From Stenotrophomonas sp. SAU14A_NAIMI4_5 (GTDB lineage Bacteria > Pseudomonadota > Gammaproteobacteria > Xanthomonadales > Xanthomonadaceae): a stretch of DNA of 64,000 nt. Shown here piece after piece: positions 1 through 9,863 of the stretch. The translations under genes were made by a program, and so were the position numbers. Each line of letters begins with the position of its first letter. The first letter of the stretch is position 1. The DNA lies in assembly GCF_003086795.1 (NCBI RefSeq), contig NZ_CP026003.1, positions 4,287,169-4,351,168 on the forward strand. Direction: 5' to 3'. The notes under the pieces are model-generated. The model saw only the letters and a list, made by a program, of their open reading frames with translations, had not been told where the DNA came from and ran no database searches.

Positions 1-912
1 ATTCCCGTCTCCAGGCCAGGTCCTGCTGGGACGATCGTGTTTGACTGGAAGTCCATTGCCCATGCGGCGCAGCATCGCGACGCGTGCCTGACACTTGGTT
101 ATAACACCGCGGTATTCTGCGCGCGGCTCCGGGCCAGCGGCATTTGCAATGTCATCAATATGGATGGCATTGAGTGGTCACGCGCCAAGTGGGGAGCCAT
201 CGCAAAAGTCTGGTTCTGGCTCAACGACTGGGCCGGGTGCTGGCTTGGCAACCATCTGGTTGCCGACCATCCCGAGATCAAGCGGCATCTTTCCAGCCGC
301 ACCCGCGAGGCGAAGATCACCACGATCGCTTACGGCGCCGAAAGAGTCGTCGATGCGCCCGCCGCGCCGGTCATTGCGCTGGGACTGCAGCCGCACCGCT
401 ACTTGACCTTGATCGCCCGCGCCGAGCCCGAGAACTCCGTTCTGGAAGTGGTCCGTGCATTCTCGCGCAGGCCTAGGGGACTGAAACTGCTGGTACTGGG
501 TAACTATTCCACTGAGCATCCGTACCAGAAGTCCGTTCTGGATGCCGCCAGCGACGAGGTGCTCTTCGCAGGCGCTATTTATGACAAGGAGATCGTGCAG
601 GCACTTCGTTTCCACTGCGCTGCCTATGTACATGGTCACCAGGTGGGAGGAACCAATCCTTCGCTGGTCGAAGCTTTGGGCGCGGGAAATGCCGTCATTG
701 CCCACGACAACCGTTTCAATCGCTGGGTCGCTGGTGAAGGTGCACGCTATTTCGGTACGGAAGATGCCTTTGCCGAGGTGCTGGATGCGATCAGCAAATC
801 TCCTGAGCTGCTGGAGCAGATGAAGCAGTCCAGCCTCCAGCGATTCCAGAACGGCCTGACTTGGCCCAGCATCCTGGCCCAGTACGAGCAGCTGCTGGAG
901 AAGTTCGCCTGA
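1..912 (+). CDS. DUF1972-type glycosyltransferase, 5' end outside window
   Basis: The reading frame is open from base 1, so the gene begins upstream and about 304 codons of its end are visible. The visible start reads PGPAGTIVFDWKSI, followed by LGYNTAVF, NMDGIEWSRAKWG and ADHPEIKRHL, which are signatures I recognise from DUF1972 rhamnosyltransferase-like enzymes. The second half (about residues 110-290) is a GT4-like donor-binding region with HGHQVGGTNPSLVEALG, the usual E-x7-E-like segment. It probably adds a sugar to a surface polysaccharide from a nucleotide-sugar donor in the cytoplasm. A GTG at 37 lies inside the conserved domain and is not a credible start. Donor and acceptor cannot be told. 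Confidence 0.85.
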   Translation: MPVSRPGPAGTIVFDWKSIAHAAQHRDACLTLGYNTAVFCARLRASGICNVINMDGIEWSRAKWGAIAKVWFWLNDWAGCWLGNHLVADHPEIKRHLSSRTREAKITTIAYGAERVVDAPAAPVIALGLQPHRYLTLIARAEPENSVLEVVRAFSRRPRGLKLLVLGNYSTEHPYQKSVLDAASDEVLFAGAIYDKEIVQALRFHCAAYVHGHQVGGTNPSLVEALGAGNAVIAHDNRFNRWVAGEGARYFGTEDAFAEVLDAISKSPELLEQMKQSSLQRFQNGLTWPSILAQYEQLLEKFA

Positions 913-986
913 GTAACCTGCGGACGATGCAATTCAGATAGGGATCGCGCATCGTTGAGAAATTTCCGCTACACTGTCCGGCCTGC

Positions 987-1063
987 GCGCCCGTAGCTCA
1001 GCCGGATAGAGTAGTGGCTTCCGAAGCCATTGGTCGGGGGTTCGAATCCCTCCGGGCGCGCCA
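987..1063 (+). tRNA. tRNA-Arg (anticodon CCG), CCA encoded
   Basis: A full cloverleaf can be folded. The acceptor stem GCGCCCG (987-993) pairs with CGGGCGC (1053-1059), followed by a G discriminator and encoded CCA. The anticodon loop is TTCCGAA with CCG at 1021-1023, flanked by GGC/GCC pairs. The T arm is GGGGG-TTCGAAT-CCCTC at 1036-1052. It reads CGG arginine codons. It lies alone between the glycosyltransferase and a convergent gene; no direct repeat of its 3' end was seen nearby, so there is no sign of an integrated element. Confidence 0.96.
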
Positions 1064-1169
1064 TCTTTCCCTGCTCCTGTCTGCCCTTGCAGACCTTGCC
1101 TCACAGCAGGATGTTCCCCCAAGCAACACCACGGCTCCCGGAGCTCGGCGGCTCGGCCGCTCGCGCCCG

Positions 1170-1865
1170 TCACTCAAACCCATGCAGCGCCCGCACCCCG
1201 GCATCCTTCTCCACCAGATGCATGGTGAACAACTGCGTCGCATCCCGCGACCAGCTCCCCTCCAGCCAGCGCCACGTCGCCGCGTCCACCCGCGGCAGCT
1301 TCCGTTCCAGGTAGTAGACCCGGCTGCCATCACCCGAGAAGCACCCGTCCAGCAGCTGCCAGCGCGCGCGATCCACCCCGGGCAGCGGCTTCCCGTCGCA
1401 GTAGACGTTGCTGTCATCAACGGCGTACAGCGGGTCCTCTGCCACCCCCTGCAGCAGGTCGCCACGCAGGCAGTGCTTCATCCGCCGGCCGCAGTACCAG
1501 CCGCCCTGGTCATCGGCCCCGTAGCCGCCACCGAGATCGCGGAACGTTGTGCAGTCCGCCCCGGCCAGCGACTTCAGCGAGGTCTCGTACTCGAAGTAGA
1601 CGGCATGGTCGTCCAGCCAGTATTCGCCACACTGGCGAAAGCTGTCGCGGTCGATGGAGGTCTGCCGGGTCCACGCGTGGTAGACCGCGTGCGCATCGCG
1701 CCCGATGAAGAAGTGCGCCGGAATGAACTCGAAGCTCGCTGCATCGGCCTTGCGCAGCAGCCGGCCCTGGTGGAACACCCGGCCCTCGTGGATGCGCCAG
1801 AATTCGATGCGGAACGGACCGAGGAAACGCTGGTCCGGCTGGTCGCTGATCTTCTGCCATGCCAT
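1170..1865 (-). CDS. DKNYY-family-like protein
   Basis: A protein of about 231 residues with recurring aromatic-rich units (CGEYWLDDHAVYFEYE, DDSNVYCDGKPLPGVD, GDGSRVYYLERKLPRVD), the pattern of DKNYY-type beta repeats. The ATG at 1865 was chosen because GGAG lies about 9 bases before it on the coding strand and earlier in-frame starts give an unconserved low-complexity extension. No signal peptide or membrane segment is visible. The repeats suggest a sensing or binding role for a beta-structured protein, but no function is known to me. It stands alone between tRNA-Arg and the GalNAc locus. Confidence 0.7.
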   Translation of the reverse strand: MAWQKISDQPDQRFLGPFRIEFWRIHEGRVFHQGRLLRKADAASFEFIPAHFFIGRDAHAVYHAWTRQTSIDRDSFRQCGEYWLDDHAVYFEYETSLKSLAGADCTTFRDLGGGYGADDQGGWYCGRRMKHCLRGDLLQGVAEDPLYAVDDSNVYCDGKPLPGVDRARWQLLDGCFSGDGSRVYYLERKLPRVDAATWRWLEGSWSRDATQLFTMHLVEKDAGVRALHGFE

Positions 1866-1963
1866 GGGCTGGGGCTCCGCCGGTGTTGGGAGCATCAGTG
1901 TAGTGCGCGCGGAGACAGCAACGCCGGGCATGGCCCGGCGCTACCGTCAGATCAGGGGGCGGA

Positions 1964-3319
1964 TCAGTACTTGCCGTCGAATGCGAAGATCGGCTTGCGC
2001 TGCTTCCACGCGCCGGCGGTGAAATCCGGGAATTCCAGCGTCTGGAAGCTGTTGGCAATCGACTGCTCGGACAGCGGCGTGATCGCGCTCCAGGTCACCG
2101 CATCGTAGATGTCGATCGGCATCGGCGCCTTGGCCTTCAGCGCTTCCACGAAGGCGTGGATGACGAACCAGTCCATGCCACCGTGGCCGGCGCTGGCGGC
2201 GGTGTCGGCGTTCTGCTTCCACAGCGGGTGTTCGTACTGGTCCTGGTAGGTCTTGAACTCTTCCCACTGGTGCGGCGGGCTGCGGCCTTCGATGTGGATC
2301 GAATGGTTCACGTCCATCCACAGGCCCTTGGTGCCCTGCACGCGGAAGCCCAGCGAATACGGACGCGGCAGCGAGGTGTCGTGCTGCAGGATGATGGTCT
2401 CGCCGTTCTCGCAGGCCAGGGTGGTGGTGACGATGTCGCCCAGCTTGAACTTCACCTTGGTGCTGGGGTGGGTGGTGCCGCCACTCTTGGCCACCGTGTA
2501 CTCGTGCAGGCCACGCGCCTTGCTGGCAAATGCATTGATGTGGGTGAAGCGGTTGCCGCGGTTGATGCCGGTGTACATCGCGCACGGGCCGATGCCGTGG
2601 CTGGGGTACAGCTCGCCATTGCGCTGCACCGAATGCTCGGTGCGCCAGCGCGCTTCGCTCCAGCCCTTGGGGCCGAACTCCACGCCGCTGTCATAAGGCT
2701 GATTGGGATCGCCGGAATTGAACTTCACCTCGCGCAGATCGTGCTGGTAGCCCGCCTGCAGGTGCACCAGCTCGCCGAACAGGCCCTGCCGCACCATCTG
2801 CAGCGCGGCCATCACGTCGCGGCGGTAGCAGACGTTTTCCAGCAACATGTACGGCGTGCGCGTTTCCAGCTGGGTCTTCAGCACGTCCCAGTGGTCCTGC
2901 AGGGTGATGCCGGCCACTACTTCGCAGCCCACGGCCACGCCGGCCTGCATCGCGGCAATCGCCATCGGCGCGTGGTACTGCCACGGCGTGGCGATGATCA
3001 CGCCATCGATGCCCTTCTGTTCCAGCAGGCGCTTCCACGCGTTGATGTCGCGGTCCTGGCCATAGGCCTTCGGCGCGGGCTTGCCGGCCTTGGTCACCAT
3101 TTCCACGCCACGGCCGAGCATGATCGGCTCGATGTCGCACAGCGCGACCACCTCCACGTCGTCCCGGCGCACCAGCTCCTTCAGCAGCACCAGGCCACGC
3201 ATGCCGGTACCGATCATGGCCAGGCGCACCTTGCGCCCAGCGGCCCAGGCGGGCGTCTGCGGCAACAGGCTGCTGGTGGCGACGGCGGCACTGGCCGCGA
3301 TGAACTCCCTACGCTTCAT
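1964..3319 (-). CDS. GH109 alpha-N-acetylgalactosaminidase (Gfo/Idh/MocA fold)
   Basis: About 451 residues. The N-terminus MKRREFIAASAAVATSSLLP is Tat-like (the KRREF motif resembles the RRxF twin-arginine signal), so export is probably in folded form with bound NAD. The Rossmann motif is GTGMRG. Long stretches (NVCYRRDVMA, GYQHDLR, NGELYPSHGIGP, FASKARGLH, AGHGGMD, PLSEQSIA) match the known GH109 NAD-dependent alpha-GalNAc-ase family, which acts by an oxidation-elimination route and can trim terminal alpha-GalNAc. It is the last gene of the leftward arm, 65 bases after the TonB-dependent receptor. The start at 3319 follows an AGGAG; a GTG three codons earlier is an alternative. Confidence 0.9.
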   Translation of the reverse strand: MKRREFIAASAAVATSSLLPQTPAWAAGRKVRLAMIGTGMRGLVLLKELVRRDDVEVVALCDIEPIMLGRGVEMVTKAGKPAPKAYGQDRDINAWKRLLEQKGIDGVIIATPWQYHAPMAIAAMQAGVAVGCEVVAGITLQDHWDVLKTQLETRTPYMLLENVCYRRDVMAALQMVRQGLFGELVHLQAGYQHDLREVKFNSGDPNQPYDSGVEFGPKGWSEARWRTEHSVQRNGELYPSHGIGPCAMYTGINRGNRFTHINAFASKARGLHEYTVAKSGGTTHPSTKVKFKLGDIVTTTLACENGETIILQHDTSLPRPYSLGFRVQGTKGLWMDVNHSIHIEGRSPPHQWEEFKTYQDQYEHPLWKQNADTAASAGHGGMDWFVIHAFVEALKAKAPMPIDIYDAVTWSAITPLSEQSIANSFQTLEFPDFTAGAWKQRKPIFAFDGKY

Positions 3320-3384
3320 GGCAAACACTCTCCTCTTGAAGGTGCGCCGGCCACGACCGGCGCACCAGGGTCACACGAACGGAA

Positions 3385-6360
3385 TCACTTGAACCGGTAG
3401 CCGACGGTCACACTGTAGCCGCGGCCGAAGATGGTGGCGTAATCGCTGGAATCGCCCAGGAAGCTGTTCGGATCGTAGAACGGCAGGCGATCGAACAGGT
3501 TCTTGACGGTGAAGCTGAGGTTCCAGGCATCATCCGGGCGCCAGGTGACGCTCAGGTTGGCGGTCCACCACGACGGTGCGCCATCGCACTTGCTGGCTTC
3601 CAGGGCCAGGAAACCGGCGGTGCAGGTCTCCTTGTTGTTGTCCACTTCGTCCACGCGGTCGCGCGCCCACTTGGTGCCGCCCACGTAGTTGACGAACATG
3701 CTGGTGGTCACCTGCTTGTAGGTCCAGTCGGCGTTGAGCGTGGCGCGCAGGCGCGGGTTGTTGTAGTAGCCCACCACGTCGCCGTAGTACCAGCCGCTTT
3801 CGTCATCCATGTAGTAGCGGTTGCGGTTGGCGATGGTGGCGGCCAGGCCGACGTTCAGCCCGCCCCATTCACCCAGCGAGAAGCGGCTGCGTGCATCGAT
3901 GTCGAAGCCGTCGACCAGGGTCTTGCCGCGGTTCTTGTACTGGCCCACCACGCTGGCCACGTTGCCCACGCTGTAGCCGGGCAGCACGGCCGGGCAGCTC
4001 ACGCCGCTGGCCGGGTCGGCGCACATCGCCGCCAGCTGGGCCAGGTTGGCGCGGTCGGCATCGGTGATCGGCGAGCGCGAGGAGGAGATGATGTCGGTAT
4101 CGCGGCTGAAGTCCGGCGCGACGATCTCGTTGTTGCGGTAGATGAACCAGTAATCCGCCGACACCGACAGCCAGCTCGCCGGCTCGTAGACAAAGCCCAG
4201 GGTCGCGATCTTGGCCTTCTCCGGCTTCAGGTCCTGGTTGGGCTGGGTCATGCGCGCGACGGTGCGGCTGCAGTCGACGTTGGCCAGGCTCTTGCCCAGG
4301 TCCACGTCACCGGCACGCTGCGACTGCCGCAGCAGGTCGGCGATGGCGTTGGTCTCGGCGCAGCGCACCTCATCGCGGTAGCCGCCCAGCTGGGCGAACA
4401 CACCACCACTGCCCGACTCGGCCAGGCTGGGCGCGCGGAAGCCGGTGGAATAGGTACCGCGCAGCATCAGCTGCTTGAAGGCCTGGTACTTGAAGCCGAT
4501 CTTCGGTGCGACGTTGGCGCTGAAGTTCGGGTACTTGTCCACGCGCAGCGCCGCGTCCAGTTCCAGCTTGTCGGTGATCGGCGCAACGGTTTCGGAGAAC
4601 AGCGCATAGGTGTTGCGTGCGCCGTCGAACCACGAGCCACCCTGCTGGGTGATCAGGCCGGCGGCAGCATCCGGGTTGCCCGGGGTGTAGAAGGTTTCGC
4701 GGCTGGCGTTGAAGCCGAAGGCCGCGCGCATCTCACCGGCAGGCAGCTGGAACAGCGGGCCTTCGATCTTGCCGTCCAGGGTGTGCAGGCGCGTCCAGGA
4801 CTGGATGTCGAAGGTCGGGAAAGCCTCGCGGATCAGCGCTGCGTTGGCCTCGCTGATCTCGCCGAACTTGTACGCCGGGTGGTCGGAGATGATGACCCGG
4901 CCGGTGCCCGGATCCACCGAGTACGGACCGAAGGCCTTCTCGAAGCCCTTCAGGTTGACGTTGATGGTCTGGTAGGTGGTGGAGTGCGTACCGGCGGTAG
5001 CGAACGCGGTTTCCCAGTTCCAGTCGCCGACGTTGCCACGCGCGCCGGTCAGCACGCGGTAGCTCTGGTCGGTGTTGCGCTGGCCGAAGTAGTTGGCGCC
5101 GGCATCCTGCAGCAGGTACTGCAGGCCGACCACGCCGCCCATCATCGCCTTCAGTTCTGGGCTGGCGTGGTTGTACTCGTTGTTCGGGCCCAGGTACGGG
5201 TACAGGAACTGGTTGACCGAGGTGCCGGTATCACGCGAGAACCAGCTGGTCGGGTTGCCGGTGGTGGTGCTGTAGGTGCGCGGCGTGCCGCCATTGGCGC
5301 GCAGGTCGATGTCGGTGTAGGTGGCCTCGGCGAAGATCTCGGTGTTGTCGCCCACCAGGAAGGTGCCGTTGAGGTAGGCGGTATTGCGCTCGGATTTGGC
5401 GCCGGCATCGATCTCGTTGTTCATCCACGTTTCCCAGACGCAGCTGGGGCCGGCGGCCTGGCCCTGCAGCACGTTCTGGCAGCCCGGCGCGGCTTCCTGC
5501 ACGCGGCGGCCGGTGACCGGATCGAAGGCGAAGTAGGTGCCCGGGTTGAACTGGCCCGGCTTGCTGCCCACGCCCAGGCGCAGGTTGGTTAGGTAGTTGG
5601 GGTTGTTGACGTAGTACTGGCTGGGGCGCTTGTCGTAGAAATCGCTGAGCGGAATCGCGTCGCGGCGGTACATGTTCACCGCGCCATAGACGTTGAAGCG
5701 GTTCTCGGTCAGGTCGCCGAAGCCGGCGGTGATGCTGGCCTGGCGCTCGCCGTAGGAGTCAATGCGCGAAGAGGTGTCGTTGGTGAAGTTGATCTCCGCG
5801 CCCTGGAAGTTGCGCTTGGTGATCACGTTGATGACGCCGGCCACCGCATCGGTGCCGTACACCGCCGAGGCGCCGTCGGTCAGCACTTCCATGCGTTCGA
5901 TGGCCGCGGCCGGGATCGCATCGATGTTGACGAACTGGGTCTGGAAGCCTGCCGGTGCGCCGTAGTACGACAGGCGGCGGCCGTTCAACAGCACCAGCGT
6001 GCCCTGCGCGCCCAGCCCACGCAGGTTGGCCTGCGAGGCGCCGTCCGAGCCGGTGAACAGCGAACGCGAATCCTGCTGCGCGGGTCGCGCGGCCGGCAGG
6101 TTGTCCAGCACCTGCAGCAGCGTGCGCGCACCCATGTTCTGGATGTCCTGCTTGCTGATCACCTGCACCGGCGATGCGGTTTCAACGTCGGTGCGGCGGA
6201 TGTTGGAGCCGGTGACTTCGATGCGGGCCAGATCGGTGGCGTTGTCCTTGCTGTCCTGGGCGGCAGCAGGCAGGGCGATCGACAGCAGTACGCCGGCGAT
6301 GGCCAGCGACAGCGGGGCGAAGGAACGACAGGGCGGACGGGGGTGGCGTGCGGGCAACAT
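3385..6360 (-). CDS. TonB-dependent outer-membrane receptor, probably GalNAc/glycan
   Basis: About 991 residues. A signal peptide ends in ...LPAAAQDS. The plug domain follows (IEVTGSNIRRTDVETASPVQVISKQDI; LRGLGAQGTLVLLNGRR; DGASAVYGTDAVAGVINVITK) and then a long beta barrel ending ...GYSVTVGYRFK, with the terminal aromatic expected for Bam-dependent insertion. The start at 6360 has AGGAG nine bases upstream; the longer frame to 6438 has no such site. It would import a glycan or GalNAc oligosaccharide using TonB energy. It lies between two alpha-GalNAc glycosidase genes in the same orientation, so the substrate is inferred from context rather than from the protein itself. Confidence 0.92.
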   Translation of the reverse strand: MLPARHPRPPCRSFAPLSLAIAGVLLSIALPAAAQDSKDNATDLARIEVTGSNIRRTDVETASPVQVISKQDIQNMGARTLLQVLDNLPAARPAQQDSRSLFTGSDGASQANLRGLGAQGTLVLLNGRRLSYYGAPAGFQTQFVNIDAIPAAAIERMEVLTDGASAVYGTDAVAGVINVITKRNFQGAEINFTNDTSSRIDSYGERQASITAGFGDLTENRFNVYGAVNMYRRDAIPLSDFYDKRPSQYYVNNPNYLTNLRLGVGSKPGQFNPGTYFAFDPVTGRRVQEAAPGCQNVLQGQAAGPSCVWETWMNNEIDAGAKSERNTAYLNGTFLVGDNTEIFAEATYTDIDLRANGGTPRTYSTTTGNPTSWFSRDTGTSVNQFLYPYLGPNNEYNHASPELKAMMGGVVGLQYLLQDAGANYFGQRNTDQSYRVLTGARGNVGDWNWETAFATAGTHSTTYQTINVNLKGFEKAFGPYSVDPGTGRVIISDHPAYKFGEISEANAALIREAFPTFDIQSWTRLHTLDGKIEGPLFQLPAGEMRAAFGFNASRETFYTPGNPDAAAGLITQQGGSWFDGARNTYALFSETVAPITDKLELDAALRVDKYPNFSANVAPKIGFKYQAFKQLMLRGTYSTGFRAPSLAESGSGGVFAQLGGYRDEVRCAETNAIADLLRQSQRAGDVDLGKSLANVDCSRTVARMTQPNQDLKPEKAKIATLGFVYEPASWLSVSADYWFIYRNNEIVAPDFSRDTDIISSSRSPITDADRANLAQLAAMCADPASGVSCPAVLPGYSVGNVASVVGQYKNRGKTLVDGFDIDARSRFSLGEWGGLNVGLAATIANRNRYYMDDESGWYYGDVVGYYNNPRLRATLNADWTYKQVTTSMFVNYVGGTKWARDRVDEVDNNKETCTAGFLALEASKCDGAPSWWTANLSVTWRPDDAWNLSFTVKNLFDRLPFYDPNSFLGDSSDYATIFGRGYSVTVGYRFK

Positions 6361-6491
6361 CGGGGTTCTCTCCTGGCAGGGGTGCGCAGCGGGTGGGCGG
6401 CGCGAAAGCGATTGGCGGGCAAAACGCTCCCGGGCCACGGCTCTGGAGCCATGGTCGGAATGGGCGGGGGAGGAGCGGTGTTACGTGGGGG

Positions 6492-9400
6492 TCATGGGGC
6501 GACGATGCTGGCGGAGTCGCCCTCCTGGCCGATCAGCACGGCGTTGGCCCAGTTGGCGCAGACCTGGGCGGGTTGGCTGCCCTGCGCACCCAGCGTGCGC
6601 AGGCTCAGGGTGGAAAGACCACGGATGTCCAGCTCCGGCTTAACCACGCCGGGTGCCTTCACCAGGCCGCTGTCGTACAGCAGGCGGCCATCGCCCCAGA
6701 CCTGGAACTGCAGGCCCCCGGCGGTGCGGCAGGCATCGTCGATGCCGAGATCGGCGCGCAGCAGGTTCCAGCCGCCCTGCAGGCGCAGGTCGATGCGGCT
6801 GTTGCCACCGACGCCCAGGCCACGGCGGAACTGCAGGCCGTTCATGCGCAGGCCGGCGTCGCCACGGAAGGACTGGTCGGCGCGGACCTGGCTGGCCAGC
6901 GCGGCCGGCACCGGCAGCTCGGAGAGATACTGCTGCCGGGCTGGTCGCTCCGGTTCCTGGTGTTCGAGGATGTGGAAGGTGGACAGCGCGATCGGGCCGA
7001 CATCGCGCGGCTGCAGTGCATCGAATGCGCGGGCGCTGCCCTGTGCGGCGGTGACCATCGGATCGGTGCTGCTGGCGCCGTCGCCCTCGGGGTTCTGCAC
7101 GCTCAGCACGCGGAAGCGCAGCAGGCGGCCGGCATGCGCGGGGAAGTCGATGCGCTGCACGCCTTCCTTCAACTGCAGGCGGCCACGCGCGATGGGTTCG
7201 CCCCACTCGCCATTGCTGTCGCCCAGGTAGACCTCGTAGTCGCGCACCTGGCCGTGCTTCCAGTTCTTGTCGTTGCGCGGCGCGATCTCGATGCCGTCGA
7301 TCATCTTCCGCTCGCCGAAGCCGACCACCCACTCATGCGCACCGGTACGCACGGCCTGGTTGCGCACGCTGCGGAACCAGGTGTTGGGGTCATCGTCGAA
7401 GGCATTTTCCAGCGCGTGGCCCGGTTCTTCGGCCGGGCGGTTGACCACCAGCAGGCTGTCGGCCGGCAGTTCGCGGCCCAGCACCGGTGCGGCCGGGAAG
7501 ACATCGTCGGCGGCGGAAGCGGCGACTGCGAAGTCCAGCTGCAGCTGCAGCGGCTGGCGGATGTCCTGCGTGGCCGTGCGTACGTGCAGCGTGCCGCGGC
7601 GATCCTTGGCATCGAAGTACCAGCCTTCGCTGGCGTTGTTGAAGGCGGCCGCATCGGCCAGCGCCGGCAGCGCCCGGCCAGCGGCCTGCACCGCGCGCGG
7701 CGCGTGCCGGCTGAGCACGCGCAGGCCGTAGCGTCGCTGTGCCAGCTGGCCGTTGTAGCTGCCCTGCACCGCGTCGATCTGCACCTGCACCGGGCCACTG
7801 CCCTGCGCCGGCGCCTGCACGCGCACCACCTGCGTGCTCGATTCACCCTTCTGGTAGCGGCGCGTGTTGCCGTCGTCTTCGTACAACGTGTACTGCGCAT
7901 CGCCCTGCGGGTACAGGTCGAACGTCACTTCATCGAGTGGCTTTTCACCATCGAACAGCATCGTCGGGTACATCGGCAGAATGGCACCGGCGCGCACGAA
8001 CACCGGCAGCGTAGCCAGATCCACCTGGCGGTCGAGCTGGCGGCCCTCGGCGCCGGCCTGCACGCGGCGGCCATCCCAGTAATCGACCCAGCCACCGGCG
8101 GGCAGATGGATGTCGCGGCGCCAGCCACGGCTGGCTGCCTGGCTGCGGTACACCGGCGCCACCAGCAGGTCGCGGCCGAGCAGGAACTGGTACTTGTAGC
8201 TTTCATCATGCGCATGCGGATCGCGCGGGTTGTCCCACATCAGGCCACGCACCGGCGGCGCGCCGGTCTGCGCGGCCTCGTGCACCAGCCCGTACATGTA
8301 CGGGGTCAGGCGCATCTTCAACTTCAGGTAATCGCGGTTGATGCTGCGGTAGGGCTCGTCGAACCACCACGGATGCTTGCGTGCGTTCGACGACCAGCCG
8401 CTCATGCCCATCAGCACCGGAGTGAACGCCTTCCACTGCAGGTCGCGGGTGAAGGTTTCAGCGCTGCCGCCGAAGATCGCATCGACGTCGCCGCTGGCGT
8501 AGGCCATGCCGGACAGGCCCGAACCCACCAGGGTCGGCACGTGCCAGCGGATGTAGTCCCAGCTGCTGCTCTGGTCGCCGGTCCACGCCACGGCGTAGCG
8601 CTGGATGCCGGCCCAGCCCATCACCGTCCACAGGAACGGGCGCGAGTCGGAATTGTCGAGGATGCCGTTGAAGGCCTGGCGGTTGGCATCCATCGCGAAC
8701 TGGTAGCCCTTGCCGGTCCAGGCCACGTCCAGCTTCTGCACGCGGGTGCCGGCCTTGCCCACTTCCCAGGCGATCTTGTCGACGCCGTTCTCGGTCCACA
8801 GGCCGGTGCGGAAGCCATGTTTCGCCAGCCCCTGCACAGTCTCCGGCAGCTTCTGGTAGCCGCAGCCGTAGCCATCGTTGGGCAGGATCCAGCCACCGGG
8901 CATGTCATGTTCGCGGTACTGCTTGGCCACGCTGTCGATCACATCCGGCGTGGTGCCGGTCGGGCCGTCGCTCCAGCCTTCGGGCACGGTGCCGGGCTTT
9001 TTGCTGTTGTCGGCGTCGTTGTAGCAGTCGGCATCGCCGTAGGAGAGCGCCCAGCGCGCGACCATGTTCGGGCGGCCGGTGAGCTGGGTGTAGCGTTCGA
9101 TCAGCTTCGGCAGGTCGGCGCCGACGAAGTAGTAGGCATCGAAGCGGTCTTCGCGGTGCAGCAGGGTGGCCTGGTCGGCCTGGCGCAGGTCGTAGCTGCC
9201 ATCGCTCCAGGTGTTGCGCAGCATGCCCCAGCCACGGCTGCTGAGCAGCATCGGCGCCGGGCTCGGGCGATCACCTTCTTCCCATCCGCCGGAGTAGGAC
9301 ACTTCCAGTTCGCGACCCTTGAACTGGAAACGGCCGTTCTGCTGGCCACCACCGAAATAGCCTTCGTCGGCCTGCGATGAAAGCACCTGCACGCTCTGCG

Positions 9401-9851
9401 TGGCGTCCAGGTCCAGCGGCTGCAGTTCCTGCCACAGCGCGGTCGGCTGGCCGTTGTCGAGGCGTTCCAGGCGCAGGCGCAGCGGTTGCCGCTGCACGTG
9501 CAGCACCAGTGCGTCGGTGCGCACGCGGATCTCCTGTGCGTCTTCTTCCAGCTGCGCCTGCACGTTCGCCTTGGGCTGCGGCAGCATGATCGGCGCGGCC
9601 TTGTCGCCAGCCCCGGTCAACGTGCCCTTGCGGCCGGCCTGCACGCGGATGATGTCCGCGGCCGGCAGTTCGATGCGGATGCGCGCGCCGCTGTCGGTCT
9701 GCAGATCCCAGCCGTGCACGCCGTCACGGCTGTCACTGGCGCTGACCGAACGCAGGTTGCCGACCGGCTCGGCCTGGGCCGATGTCGCTGCCAGCATCAA
9801 TGCCGGCAGCAGGGCCAGCAACAGCGGCGAGCGACGAATGCGGTTCTCCAC
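6492..9851 (-). CDS. Secreted GH31 glycosidase with F5/8-like and NPCBM-like C-terminal domains
   Basis: About 1119 residues starting at GTG 9851, which has GGGAG five bases before it; a TTG four codons earlier is less likely. The signal peptide ends ...AATSAQA. The GH31 barrel spans about residues 160-620: KLDVAWTG holds the likely nucleophile Asp near 375 and AVAWTGDQSSSW the likely acid/base Asp near 426. A discoidin (F5/8)-like carbohydrate-binding region lies near 800-900 and an NPCBM-like domain near 960-1110. GH31 includes alpha-N-acetylgalactosaminidases with such C-terminal domains; combined with GH109 and agaSK neighbours, alpha-GalNAc release is the best inference. Alpha-galactosidase or alpha-glucosidase activity cannot be excluded. 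Confidence 0.85.
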   Translation of the reverse strand: MENRIRRSPLLLALLPALMLAATSAQAEPVGNLRSVSASDSRDGVHGWDLQTDSGARIRIELPAADIIRVQAGRKGTLTGAGDKAAPIMLPQPKANVQAQLEEDAQEIRVRTDALVLHVQRQPLRLRLERLDNGQPTALWQELQPLDLDATQSVQVLSSQADEGYFGGGQQNGRFQFKGRELEVSYSGGWEEGDRPSPAPMLLSSRGWGMLRNTWSDGSYDLRQADQATLLHREDRFDAYYFVGADLPKLIERYTQLTGRPNMVARWALSYGDADCYNDADNSKKPGTVPEGWSDGPTGTTPDVIDSVAKQYREHDMPGGWILPNDGYGCGYQKLPETVQGLAKHGFRTGLWTENGVDKIAWEVGKAGTRVQKLDVAWTGKGYQFAMDANRQAFNGILDNSDSRPFLWTVMGWAGIQRYAVAWTGDQSSSWDYIRWHVPTLVGSGLSGMAYASGDVDAIFGGSAETFTRDLQWKAFTPVLMGMSGWSSNARKHPWWFDEPYRSINRDYLKLKMRLTPYMYGLVHEAAQTGAPPVRGLMWDNPRDPHAHDESYKYQFLLGRDLLVAPVYRSQAASRGWRRDIHLPAGGWVDYWDGRRVQAGAEGRQLDRQVDLATLPVFVRAGAILPMYPTMLFDGEKPLDEVTFDLYPQGDAQYTLYEDDGNTRRYQKGESSTQVVRVQAPAQGSGPVQVQIDAVQGSYNGQLAQRRYGLRVLSRHAPRAVQAAGRALPALADAAAFNNASEGWYFDAKDRRGTLHVRTATQDIRQPLQLQLDFAVAASAADDVFPAAPVLGRELPADSLLVVNRPAEEPGHALENAFDDDPNTWFRSVRNQAVRTGAHEWVVGFGERKMIDGIEIAPRNDKNWKHGQVRDYEVYLGDSNGEWGEPIARGRLQLKEGVQRIDFPAHAGRLLRFRVLSVQNPEGDGASSTDPMVTAAQGSARAFDALQPRDVGPIALSTFHILEHQEPERPARQQYLSELPVPAALASQVRADQSFRGDAGLRMNGLQFRRGLGVGGNSRIDLRLQGGWNLLRADLGIDDACRTAGGLQFQVWGDGRLLYDSGLVKAPGVVKPELDIRGLSTLSLRTLGAQGSQPAQVCANWANAVLIGQEGDSASIVAP

Positions 9852-9863
9852 ACGAACTCCCAA

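Noticed and set aside
987..1063. tRNA-Arg as an integration site for a genomic island
   Set aside because: No repeated 3' tRNA sequence, integrase gene or composition shift was seen beside it.
6348..9380. A very long plus-strand open frame (about 1010 codons) opposite the GH31 gene
   Set aside because: It is low-complexity His/Ala/Gly/Arg/Val sequence typical of the antisense frame of GC-rich genes, while the opposite strand carries a clear glycosidase with signal peptide and catalytic motifs.
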